A DNA stretch of 64,000 bases from positions 2,108,001 through 2,172,000 of the forward strand of contig JAVHJL010000003.1 of NCBI GenBank assembly GCA_036971715.1. Direction: 5' to 3'. How positions within the stretch are numbered: the stretch's first letter is position 1; the number at the start of each line of letters is the position of its first letter. Under the pieces are notes generated by a model. The model was not told the DNA's origin. It worked only from the letters and a program-made list of their open reading frames with translations, and made no database searches. The stretch is from Arthrobotrys musiformis (taxonomy: Eukaryota > Ascomycota > Orbiliomycetes > Orbiliales > Orbiliaceae). Made by a program: the position numbers and the translations under genes. This document shows, piece by piece, positions 47,762-59,358 of this stretch.

Positions 47762-50700
47762 TTACACTCCAAAGTGTAAATACGGAACCCAATATAAATC
47801 TAGGGGACGAGTTTCGCCACCACTGTCAAGAGCGAACGGTATCAATTTCCTGGCCATGTCCGCCGCACGCTTCTCATCAGACGTCTCATGTTGAGGGCAT
47901 CGAGTGGCTGGATTCGTAGAAGGCGTCTCATCTTGAATGTCTAGATTTGTAAGAGGTCTCTCATTCCATCTGCGGCTCCCCGGCTTACCGTATTCCTCAT
48001 CTGTGATACCCAAAGTCGAACAATAATTCTCGAATAAATCGACCATACTTGGCGAGGTATCTGGCTGGCTTTCTCCTGGTTCAGCAAAAGCCTCCCATGC
48101 AGTGTCATCATCGTCGGAATCAAAGTGGTCATCTGGAAAGATTTTCGAGCGTGCATTCCTCCAGACAGCTCTGTTGCGAAGCTTCCTGACGCCCTCGTGC
48201 AATCCTTTGCAAATAGCCCTGTCTGTCAAACCTTCGTCCCTTATTGTTTCATAGAGAGTCTTCGCTACGTCGACACAGTACGGGTCAGATACCTCCCATA
48301 ATGTCCCAATAACATGGCGGAACCCCGCGAGCTGACAAGCGCTAATGAGGTTGATACCCTCGTCGAGGAGGTCCTTCGCCTCCGCGGCGCCGGTTGAGCA
48401 GGCTGATAGATACGCTAAAAATGGGGGGTTGCCTTGCAATTGGTTATTCTGTAAATCCGCCACGGTGAGTAGGTTTTTGATCCCTTCTTTCAGTAGTAGA
48501 CCGCTTTTCGATGGGTCAGATGCATCTGACACTCCATGCCCAGCGAAATGGAATACTCTGCAATCCTGCATGGCGTTGAGAATATCCTCCCTTTTCAGTT
48601 CGGGAACAACTGGCGTGAGGTGGAGTGACGGGCAGAGGCTGTTCAATACGCCTACTTCCTTCGTTACGTATGGCAATCTAGCTTGGCCTTCCGTGTTTGG
48701 TACTGGGATTATGAGAGCTTTATCAGAGTTTCGATTGGTGGCACCCATGTTGCTCCGCTGACGTCTACGTCCATAGACCAAAGCCTTAATGGAAGAGCTG
48801 TAAGAAGACATGACTCTGTCCATCACCGTCTCATTTGTTCTCGGGAATTTGAAATGGTAGCCTGCAGCGTGAAGTGGTAGTCGACATAGGAATCCGGTTG
48901 GAATCCACCATATGCGTGGCCAGTTATCTTCGGTTGGGGTTTTAGTGAAGCCAAGAGCATCAAGAACAGGCTTCACTACTCTATCCCACATCCATTCTAA
49001 AGAAAGCCGGACGAATTGTGATTGCACCGTAAAGCCATAGCCAGCGTGTCTTACGGAGTTTCCAAGTGTGCTAGCTGTCACGAGCTGAGACTTCGGTAAC
49101 TTTATGTTTCTGATTTGGTGCTTTTCGACTATAAACGCATCGCAGCGTATGGTAGATAAGTTGATGACAACAATGGGGTCCGGGTCGGCTGCAGCTTTCA
49201 TTTCCTCCTCTGTCAAGGGGAGGAGAAAGTTTTCGAATCCCGGCAATTTACGTATCTGCGCACAGAGATTGTCAAAAGCTTTTTGAGCCTCTACGCGTTG
49301 GTTTTGTAGTGATCCTGCTCTGGCAATATCCCCAAAAGATAGCGGCCCAGTTACACCTGGACAAGCGGCTTCCAGATTAATATTCTTCTCCGTAGAGTCT
49401 AATTGGTCCCTAAGAGCAACAAACTGGGTCGCCAGTAACGGGTGGCTTTCCTCCAGTTCTGAGACATTGGTGCGTATCTTCATCAAATGGTCTGTGATAA
49501 CCCCGCGACCTTGTTCTAGCAGGCTTAAGGCGTGAAATGCGCTCTTTCCTGCATCCAGCGCGGCAGCGGCAGCATCGGAGGGTATATGAGCGAACTGCGA
49601 CATCATATCTTGCTGGTCGCTCTGCTGCATCGACATCGGACTGGCCTGGGCTATCGTCTGCACAACCTTATCTAGATACTCGGATATTTCCTCTGTGGTA
49701 GCGCCTTCTTCAGGCTGAGCCGCGGACATGGTAATCTGTATCAAATTGTTCGCAGACAGGTAACATTCCCCGCTGATAGACCGCCGGAACAGAGATTTAG
49801 CCTTGTCGAAATCTTCTTGTGAACCGCCCTTCTTCCACCTTTCTCGCAAACGGTCCGCAAGATGAGCCATCGCTATAGGGCGGTTGAAATGTCCCGGCGG
49901 CGTAGTATCAACGGCCAACGTCAAAAGCCTAATCGATTCATTGAGGTCCGCCATACCGCCGCGCGCATCGTATCTGTTTCCATAAAGGACTCCAACATCC
50001 TCAAGGTACAATGGTAAATGTGGATCGGAATCAGGGGTAATATACACCGCCCTTTCTCCGACTTCTATTGCTTCTGAAATACCAAGGATATCTTTGTGAT
50101 GCCGGGCACGAGCCGAAAGTGATTCTGCAAGGGCTCTATGAAATTCCGGTAATTCTTCCATCTCTGTTGCTTGCCTAATAAGATCAACAGATTTATCTAT
50201 ATCTCTCGTATCTTTCTTGCGAATGAACCGAACTAGGAGTAACCGTCCTAGGTTATGCGAGCAGCTAGCCCTACTAGATATATGTAATCCCGCTGAATTA
50301 TCAATAGTTTGCATAAGTTCTATCGCTCTATCCAGGTCTTGTAAAACCTCAGTTCCGAGATATCGACATCCCAGAAAGGTTGCAAGCCCATTGATCAGAT
50401 ACCAAGGGACATCTAACGATTCCCCGCTAGTGGATATCTCTGGCAACGACCGCTCTGCTACTTCGATTGCCTTGTTAAGGTCGGCGAGACTCCCAAGTCG
50501 CCTAAAGCGAGAATCTAGGAAATTAGCGAGGTTGTTGGCGTACAAGAATCGTTCAGGATGATTGTTTGATGCTGCTTTTACACAGTTCGTAGCAAGCTCA
50601 ATTCCTTGATCCAGTGCTTCTATTGAATCGTTAGCTTCGAAGAGTTCTTTAAAGCACATTGTGGCTTCGAATAGAGCCCTAGCTTCCGTTGGGCCATCCT

Positions 50701-51493
50701 TCGGTAGAAATTGACATATGGTGTTTGTAGCTTCGACCATTTTCTCGATGTCTGCCGGGTTTCGAGTTTTTCTACGATACTCATTAAGATCGCTGCTTCG
50801 CATAAAATAGGTTAACCAACGGATGTTTTGAGGGTGGCCTTTCGGAAACCCATTAGCCGCCCTCCAGATCAGCTCAATCGCACGGTCAGCCTCGGCAGTA
50901 TTTCCGGTGAGTTTATATCTATGCGCGTGACATCGACCCTCAATTCCGGTTGCCTGGGCAAAAACTTGATGATCTTTTGGTCCAATTGGGATGATCGTTC
51001 TTGCTTCCTTCAGCGCATCAAAACTATCGTCCAAGTATTTTACGACTCCAGTGTCATCGTATTGCTCTATCGATTTCTTGGCACTAGCCACTAATTTAGA
51101 CCTTTATTCGGTTTTGTCAGCAAATTCCAAAAGCTATTGATTCCCCAGTAGGCCATGGTAGGCTAATTCTCACCATTTAACCTTTTTCAAAAGATCCAAC
51201 AGCTCGAAAACTTTGGTTGATTCCGAAAAATTCATGGTATCGCATTCAAGAGCGGCCCATCCCTCCGTTCGAATGATCGCTTTTTCAAGGTGCGAAAAGG
51301 ACTCGGTTTTGATGAAAACAAGGTAATGGACGAAAATATAGGTTTGAACATCACTGCAGTCGTCCGGGTCGTCCTGTGAGTCCGCAAATGCGATTAAATC
51401 TTCATCCAGCGTGTTACTCAGATGAATCATGAGTTCAGGATCTACGCCGAAACCAACGGCCTCGCTTATCGTGTCGGGAATTATTTTCTCCAT
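47762..51493 (-). CDS. TPR-CHAT caspase-like protease
   Basis: Two exons: 51174-51493 and 47762-51101. The long frame has no ATG near its head (its first codon is GTG and the first Met is about residue 96). A 72-nt intron with GTGAGA, branch GCTGAC and AAAG joins it in phase to the short upstream frame that starts at ATG 51493. The product has 1219 residues. From about residue 60 to 640 it is a solenoid of tetratricopeptide-like helices with recurring motifs (RFRRLGSLADLNKAIEVAER, YDARGGMADLNESIRLLT, GSQEDFDKAKSLFRRSI). Then follows the C-terminal CHAT domain (caspase clan CD): His962 in FHFAGHGVSD and Cys1008 in LSACSTGA, the catalytic pair, with RHVIGTLWEVSDPYCVDVAK and the usual end. Such proteins are thought to act in fungal self/non-self or cell-death systems; the substrate is unknown. 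Confidence 0.87.
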
Positions 51494-53470
51494 TACTGAA
51501 ATTTATAGCAAATGTCGATATATACTGGTGTATAATAGATTTCCTTCACGAGGTGAGGTTGCCGCGTCGTTAAGGAATGTGTATCAATTTAACATGCTAT
51601 CGAGCTATCTAAAGAAAAGTGGTCGACCGGTAGAGTATATATACAACGTAAATACAATATCGTGTGAAACCTAGCCACTTTTTCTTTTACGAATTAAATG
51701 AGCAAGAATATCCGGCACTGGGTAATAGTAAGGGCCTAGGGACTGGAAGGAGCAAAGAGAGAAGGATCTATTATCACATGTCAACACATTCATGCATATA
51801 TTTCTCATGGGTGAGCGTTCGGCCACCTTAGCATGTATCCTACATATGCCACTCCTCTTCATCGTTATTTGCATTGTTTCCAGCCTGCCTTCACTGTTAT
51901 CACACCACTATTCGTCAGGAGAACCGAAATATTGACATTTACGACGCAAGTATACTGACTGGCATATCCTTTCCGGGATACCACACAACAGGAGTCTCTT
52001 TCCGGGGACACTTTTGGCGTCTTCGCATTTAGCCTGTTAGCAGAACCCATACCGCTTTAAAATAATCTTTGCGTTTGGCCTTTAAGGCCTTTGAGTCACG
52101 GGTACTATTTAGTAAACAATCCTCTTTGCAACTAACCTGTTATTGCTCTCCATGCTCTGTCGCGGTAACCCAGAGCTTTTGATGAAGTTTCGCATATATA
52201 TGTTGATACGCAGTTCTGATGAAGCAATAAAGCAACACTGCTTAGCCCACATGGCCACAATGTTTACTTAATTTAGCAAAAGCGCTGTTGCATTGCAGAT
52301 AATCGAAAAGATTTGGTTCGAGGATTTGGTTTGATCAATTGAGAAGGATCTAGTTCGAGAGTCTCAATCCCACTAGGGGTTGAAACTAGTCAATAGTTGA
52401 TCCTTTCAATAATGAATAGCGACCTGTGTCAACTAGCTACTAGTCTATAGTCGCAGCTCCGACTGATTACGAGTGACGCGCACCTGGGAGTTCTGTTGAC
52501 AGCCTGACGTCCAGTGTGCCGAATTGTGCCTTGTGTAACATCCTTCCCGTGTCTTGGCGCTCAAACCACCTTGCACCTGTGTCAGAATCCATGGTCGCTG
52601 GACGAAACGATCTACTACCGCAACGTTTACCCTTAGTATGTAGGGACAACGAACTGGTCTTTCAGGTGGAATGGAATTATGAGCTAGTACCACTACCCGA
52701 AAAGTTTTCAGAGACTCTGGTGGGTCGTTATGCATTGCCGTACATCTGGATACGAAACGAGGCACGATTTGTGAATTGCATAGGTACTCAAATAGGCGAG
52801 TGCCAGTAGTTAGAATCGCCAGAGATGCCGGAGTTTCATAAACAATCCAATGAGTTCTGTTTCCGTTTTAAATTTGTGTTAACATGTTTAGTAGGCTTGA
52901 GTAATTCTGTGCAGTCGAGTCTGAACTCTGTGGTAGTTTGATGCAACGCAAAATATCCAACAAAACGGCCGCCAATATCTCGAGCGAGTGAAGATGCGTC
53001 TGGATGCATAGGATCGGACGATAGGATTATCAGGCAAAGCAAACTGTATAGGCTAGAATTTGTGCTACTAATATATTCATAGCGAGCGGCGCGGATTTTC
53101 ATACAGAGGACAAGTAAAATCCAATACCGCCATCGCCCTAGATATATAGAAGCTCTAGAAGTGGGATTTAGGGGTAACGAAGTGGCAGATAGACAAACGC
53201 GTGAACTTAGGTACTAGCGATAACGAGAACTAATAAAACACACAGTTGATCTGGGATATTAAGGGTAAACATGATGATGAGGACAGGCCTCTGCTCCACA
53301 TAACAATCAATAAAAACACATGGCCGGGGTAGGTTCAAGATACAGATAGAATGATTATTGAAGGCGGAGATCTGAACACAAGATTTAGGTCATGATGGCC
53401 GGCCACCGCTCTCGTGATCTCAGCTGTAGTTCCATGGATCCCGTCTAGCAATAACTGAACTTGCAGTTGT
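51494..53470. other. AT-rich spacer with transposon remnant
   Basis: About 2 kb between the protease gene and the phospholipase-like gene. It includes the RNase H-like fragment near 53150. The frame at 52516-52809 starts with GTG and is unlike any protein I know. No other feature is seen. Confidence 0.45.
53110..53217 (+). pseudogene. degraded non-LTR retrotransposon RNase H fragment
   Basis: One plus-strand frame reads ALEVGFRGNEVADRQTREL. The part GxxGNExAD is the hallmark of the RNase H domain at the end of Tad/LINE reverse transcriptase proteins in fungi. It is only about 35 codons long, stops soon after (about 53217), and has no reverse transcriptase frame around it, so it would be a relic. 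A single short motif could arise by chance. Confidence 0.4.
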
Positions 53471-55018
53471 TTAATGCCTCGCGAACAGTAAAAAATAAAG
53501 TAGTGCAACAATTTTTCCTACAAGAAGGAAGGATATGAGAATGAACATCCACCTGCGGCGTTTGTCCCCGATCCATTTCTGGTAACGCCCCAGCCTGTGC
53601 GCGTTGGTCTGAGGAGTGGCGAGCCTATGGGTAAGGTCGGCTTCGCAGTTTGACCCAAGCTTCTCATCATAATTCGATACAGGGTAGCTATTAAGGCCAG
53701 GTATTTCACCATCAACATCGGTATTGCATGGCTTGGCATAGCGATCGAGAGCAAAGATCCCCGCCTCGAGATCGCGGCGAACATCCTCCCACAGTCGCTT
53801 GTGCGCAAACGCGTTCATCAAGAAGATGGAAGCGTCGATTGCATCGCGTGCCCCGTTAAGACGATTGAAGCTACCCAAGTTTTTGGGATCTGGTAGGCCA
53901 GCTCCCTCGAGTCCATCGTAGAAGCCATGGCGATCGTGGTTTTGATTTTTGTAGCCATGGAATGAGACGATGGGACCCCATTTTGCCCATGTGCCTAGTT
54001 TGAAGTTCAAGTAACCATTTAGATCACGTCCACTGAAGTCTTGAGGGTTCAACAACCGGCGCTGAGTATGCCCCATCGCGTAGGAGTCTTGGATCGTATG
54101 CAAGCATATGCCGAGTGCCCGCAAAGGGATCTGGGTATTTCTATACTCGGGCGTAGTCCCGAGAATAAGGTCTCGCAGCGTGGCCCACTCGGAGGGGTCT
54201 GTATCACCGCTAAACAGACCGGGGAAATGCTCGCGAAGATCATGATTTTCTTCAACCCCTTGGTCACCGCACGCCAGCCTGTACATGACGCCCATCCAAT
54301 CAAGCAATCTCCCGCGGGTATGATGAGGGAGTTCGCCATCCCTTGATCCCATTGCATGAAGAAATTGCAAGTCGCGGTAATGAGACCGCTGCGTCATTCG
54401 GTTCGGCTTTCCGCCTATGAATTCTGCATAGAACTCGATGCCTGCGCCGAACCAGTGGTTGTTATCCTCGGACCTTTTGAACAATAGACACGAAGGGTCA
54501 TCATTCCATATAAGGCCACGGAAGTACTCCCATTGCTGGGGGCTAAGATTATAGTATGTAGTGTCTGGGTGAAAGTGAATATCCGAGCGAATGAACGCAG
54601 CGATTGCAATAGTTTCATGAATGGGGTGACGTTTGCCAGGCCCAGGCCAGTCGAAGCCGATTTCGAAGTTGGCCCGGACTTCTTCGCCATTCTTCGTGTC
54701 GATGCAAGTACACGGTGCCCGGGGCTTATTCGCAGAGGCATCTATGTTGGTACGAACTCCAACTTGACCTTTTGTCACAGCAATGTTAGCTAAGCCCAAA
54801 GTATTAATATGCGGATATCATCTCGAAATTTCGAAAAGGAGACATGCAAAAAGCGGGTCTGACATACCATGAGAAGATCGCTCGGGCTTTTTGTGAAGAT
54901 CAATGTATTCATGAATTTCGAAGTCAGTCAGTGAAGGGCCTGACTTGGAGTCATCATGTACGGTGATATAGCATGAGGAATCAAGACCATGGTCTTGTTG
55001 CTTTTGTGGTGGAGGCAT
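53471..55018 (-). CDS. tail-anchored zinc phospholipase C / P1-nuclease-like protein
   Basis: Two exons (54868-55018, 53471-54789; 78-nt intron GTATGT...CTTAG, phase 1) give 489 residues; the start ATG at 55018 is in context TACCATGC. The first 80 residues are polar and look disordered. From about 90 the protein is helical: GKRHPIHETIAIAAF, then DGELPHHTRGRLLDWMGVMY and the motif LHTIQDSYAMGH at residues 280-291. His281-x3-Asp-x5-His291 has exactly the spacing of a zinc-binding motif in the S1/P1 nuclease and zinc phospholipase C fold. More His follow in FHGYKNQNHDRHGFYDG, and ARDAIDASIFLMNAF forms a late helix. A Lys/Arg cluster and one hydrophobic helix (about 464-487) end the chain like a tail anchor. 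No signal peptide. The enzyme's substrate is unknown. Its neighbour, 1.98 kb away and also on the minus strand, is the CHAT protease. Confidence 0.68.
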
Positions 55019-55935
55019 GGTAGAGGTGAGTGAGGGATCAGCCTCGCAACTAAGTGTGGGATGTACAATCAAAAGAATTTGAGCTTCAGATTTTCAAACT
55101 TTTGGTTAGTTTTGCAGAAGGTCCCCCGAGACTATGTTTACAGCAGAATACTCGATCATTTGACTTGTTTTATATAGAGATATGTGAATGAGCTAAAATT
55201 TAGGAGCCGGGCATGGCACCCATACCCTACGTCCTCTATACATGTCCTGTCTGCGTATCTTGCAGATCTAGTTGCGCGTACGAAAACTGTACGGGATAAC
55301 AAGAAAAAATGTTTGGCTGAAAGGACGGTACGAGGGGATGAAAAAATCCAGAAGCGATCAGATGATGCCTAATGCATTTCGGGAACCTACATAAAGATAA
55401 ATTCACTCTCAACATGCAGGAGGGCATGCAGGAGGGCTTGCTAGGTTCAAGCGCCTGGCTTGCAGCGTCGGTGAGCTGAGTCCAGCTGAACTGGTTCAAT
55501 TTCAAAAACGCCTCCGGACCAATCGCCGAAACTAGTCATTGCATGATCATATGATTGAGGTGTATCGTGAAAATTGATTACATGTGTAGCCAGCTATTCC
55601 TTTATGCGATCCGTCTACGATTCTTTCGGTCAATGCGCGAACAGTTAGAGATACGACGGCCGAGAGTTCACCCGGGCCAAACTTCATTTCCTGTGGTCTC
55701 AGATCGCAGTATCGTTCCAAATCGCGCGCGGAAAGAAAATTTGAGAGTATCTGGATATCTACTGATTGTTATAAAAGCAGACCTTTTTGCACCATCGAGA
55801 AGAGGGTTTTTAGTCACCAGTATCGGTTCCCATACTATTATCGCTCTAGCCTTTTGAAACAATTTACTATCAAAGCTTTATATTTATAAACTTACTATCC
55901 ATCAAAAAAAAAAAAATACCTAACCTTTTACAAAA
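55019..55935. other. divergent promoter region
   Basis: About 920 nt lie between the outward-facing phospholipase-like gene (minus) and secreted-protein gene (plus). This could permit joint control. No coding sequence or known site is recognised. There is an A-homopolymer (about 55904-55916) just before the secreted gene. Confidence 0.45.
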
Positions 55936-56679
55936 ATGAAGTTCTCAATCATTCTCGCAGGTGCCATTAGTGGCCTCAGCCTTATCAGCGGCGTGGCTGC
56001 TGGCAAAGGGAGTATGTCCCTGAATCTTTCGATAAGAAGTTCTTTAATTAAAGCAAAGGAATATCGACTAACTCGTGAATAGAAGCTGCCGTCAAAGCAT
56101 GTGTTTTCCTGCCAGTGGAGCCCTCAAAGCCCTTCCAGGTGACCTGGAATGCCGGATTGTCTACCGATTCTTGCATGAAGAAGCGGGGCAGCGGTGGAAA
56201 AATGACAGTCAGTAAACAAGGTATCACTTGCTATGGCATTGGTGAAGTCGAAGTCGACGACGACGGTACCTGTTATTGGAAGTCCAGCAGGTGGGGCATC
56301 TCTTACAATGCCGACACCAAACCGTATTCTGGATCAACCAATAGCAGATGGACCACCGGCCCGGCCAACTCTGATATTACCCTGAAGGACAAAAACCCTG
56401 GGACTTCCGTCTGTGGGTCTGAAGCTGCCTGCACTGGGGATTTCGTCGAGTGGAACAATAACAAAAACGAAGCAATCTACGTATGTATTAACCTTGAATT
56501 TTGCTCTGGGAGTGCTCATTTATGGTTATGAACACCTTTTAACTCGTAATCCATCATTTTAGATTATTTTCAGGCCCGGAGCCGTCGCTGTTAATACAGT
56601 TACAGATGAGGAAATTTGGGACAACGAGGCCGAGGAATGGACCAGCTTCAGAACCCAGGATCGCAATCCATGGCACTGA
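55936..56679 (+). CDS. small secreted protein with six cysteines
   Basis: Three exons (55936-56011, 56083-56480, 56563-56679), both introns GT-AG with the phase kept, code for 196 residues. The signal peptide is MKFSIILAGAISGLSLISGV, cleaved about residue 22 (AA/GKG). The mature part has six Cys spread through it (KAC, DSC, ITC, GTCYW, SVC, AAC), which suggests three disulfides, and Trp/Gly/Ser/Thr-rich sequence (FQVTWNAGLSTDSC, DDDGTCYWKSSRWGISYNAD) predicting a beta fold. The acidic C-terminus is WDNEAEEWTSFRTQDRNPWH. No known domain is recognised. It may be an effector-like or antimicrobial secreted protein; this is inference from size, secretion and cysteines. An alternative acceptor at TTTTCAG (56573) would give an early stop. 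Confidence 0.7.
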
Positions 56680-59358
56680 GTTGTCTTGTACCGGGACTAG
56701 CTACTGAGGGTGCTTAGCAAATTTAGGCGACGTTAGCAAGTTTGGAGAAATTGGAATGTTGTAATTGAGTTAATCATGTATCTATATGAAATTTCCTGGA
56801 ATATCATGTAGCCAAAATCAATTACCACGCGCGAAATTGAAAACCCCACAATTGATAGCCTATATAACCGATCTATAAGTTTATATGTATAGCCTCTCAT
56901 ATGATCATTCAGCTAGCCTCCGCATCCTGAATTAATTGAGCAATATTGTAACAATCCATTGATATTTGCGGAAAGCTGGTAACAAGGTCCAACGACCAGA
57001 CATCAAGACAAAATCCCGATAATGGCTAGCTCGTCGCGCACTATTGTCCGATTTCAAGGCTGCGGGTGGTTAGTGGGTCTTGTTTAGACGCTCGAATTCG
57101 AACACTCATAATATTAGCTAAGAAGCGGGTGCACGGGCATAGGCTTATCGATAACTGGAACTGTGGGGATGGGGGTTCGGATCGATCCACACACCCACTA
57201 TAGCTATCGATATATCCCGGATGTTCCGGTCTCACCTACGAGACCAGGTCTAACATTGGCCAATAACAATTGCACCCTTGCGGACTTCGGTATAGCTGAA
57301 GTCGGTATTATATTCTTTCTCGTAAATTATCGCTTCGATGCTTGGCAAACATGGAAAATAATTCGTAGATCTCAAGCATCCCGGATCGGCTAGATGCCTA
57401 GAAATTTTCGACCCATGATCATGATATGGTCCGATATCCAGCATATACGTAACCCTAGAACGGAACTTGGTACGGCTGAATCGTCCTCTAGACTCATAAG
57501 AAAACAATATATATGCACATCGCATGGCAAGAAGCGGGCAGCTGCGACTGCGATAGGCGTTCCTGGTGCCATGCAATGGTGGGCACGTGGGGCCAACCCA
57601 GGGCGCATCGCATGACTCGACTAGACCCTAAGAAGTTCGAATTCGGAACTTTGGGGCATTCGATTGATCAATCAGTTGGTCAATCAGCAAACATGGGCTT
57701 GGTTTATGTCGTAAAGTAAATGCTGCTACTGGCTTATTGTTCTGCAGCATGTGCAGGCCGCGGAGGCAATGCAATGTCGGTTCGGTCCAGCGTCGGCTAC
57801 ATACATACAAGGCTGAGCTACCAACCCCGCTAACCAAATTAAGAAGGTCCGTGCGAGCCCACCGTTACACACGTTGCATTTTTATTGGTTTCGCACTTCG
57901 GAATAACAAAAGCAGGTTCACGTTCGCGCAGTGCAAGATGCAGCGCCTTTTACCCGATTAATTTTATGTGCGCTCTCTCGTGTGCACGTGTGTGTTCTCT
58001 AGGTCCTCTGTACACCCTCTCATGTGCGTCCTCTTTTTAGAGGCGGTTCGGCATCGCATTCGAATTCCTCAGTGCTCGGGTTAATTGACATCGAACAAGA
58101 GGTGGGTGTGAAATTTTAAAGGGTTGCGTACGGTACGTTGCAAGATATCTTAATTAAAATGCTACTGACCTCAAGCTCGGGATAAAGACCTACACTTTCG
58201 CAATCTATGCTTCAACGGCCTAGGCCCTCAACATCATGCAACTTGCGCCGTGGCTGCTCTCGGACCTATCTAGTCTTAAGGTGGACCTACCTCGTGTTCA
58301 TTTCAGCGGTTTACATAGTATCAATATTTCTTGTGAAATATGCTTCTATCGATATATCCTGTTTTTCTTTTTCAGCCCGTTTCTGCATCTATGAGCGGCC
58401 AATAGGATTTTCCCCGCATGCAGAGTCACGGTATCTATCATGATGTTCTATCCTAGAACTATACGCTTGTATCAGACCATTGTGCCTTTTTGTGATCTCC
58501 AACATTTGGTAATGATGCATGTTCAGCTGAGCTCCTAAAAGAATATGTAAAACCGGACTGACGGATGAAAAGCTCTAGTCTTGTCCTTTTTTTTTTCTTT
58601 TTTTTTCCTTTTCGACGGATGGGGGCAATCACGAGATATTTCTGCGGCGCAAATTGAACGTTCAGTAGATAATACGCATATGTGATCCAAATTGTAGATG
58701 CAGATTCTTGTGGGCTGTAGCCCGATGGATGGGCACTCACCGGAAACCCAGCACCCGTCACCGTAACTAGTCATGCATGGCGTCAAGGCGACCTCTCAAA
58801 GCTGAGTTACAGAGAGCGAATACGTGACCAAGCCGCACACACACTTTGAACGATATATTCGTACAGTCAGCTCACTTGCAGTTAGTGTCCTAACCGCTCG
58901 CAAAAAGGAATCGCTGAATCTAGAGCTCTCAGCTCATGACGTGAGCGATATTTTCCTTCTAGTCTTCGGAGGGTGCACACCTTCAGGTATTGGGAATGAT
59001 ACCTGCGGCACGCTCACATCATCGAAAATCGATCGCAAAAAGGAAGTCGATCATTGCGAGAGAGGGCTTTTCTTTGAGACCGCGACCCTCGACCTGTGCC
59101 CACGTTAGTTTTCGATTCAGACTACGGCTTTTGGGAGGTGCTCTAACCTATGTGTGTATACTCATATACTCTGTGCATATTGTGCTTCATACTCAACTGC
59201 ATATGTTAAATCAATTTAAAGCCCATGGATTTCCGTCGGACATCGAGACATTTCATCTACATCGAACACAATACTTCAGACTCCATTCACCTTTACAAAT
59301 AAAGCATCATAATTATATAAACGAGAAATCATTCTTATATTCATACCTATAAACCATC
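56680..59358. other. 2.7 kb spacer, nothing recognised
   Basis: Spacer between the secreted-protein gene and the Rhs gene. Many short frames, none with protein-like features. The leader just upstream of the Rhs start is A/T-rich (about 59280-59358). It is not possible to say whether it holds non-coding genes. Confidence 0.45.

Noticed and set aside
52516..52809. 97-codon plus-strand frame near the RNase H relic
   Set aside because: Starts at GTG, unlike any transposon protein segment I recognise; may be noise.
51494..53470. Searched for a gasdermin-like effector gene next to the CHAT protease
   Set aside because: No frame in this spacer is long or protein-like enough; the only neighbour is the PLC-like gene further right.
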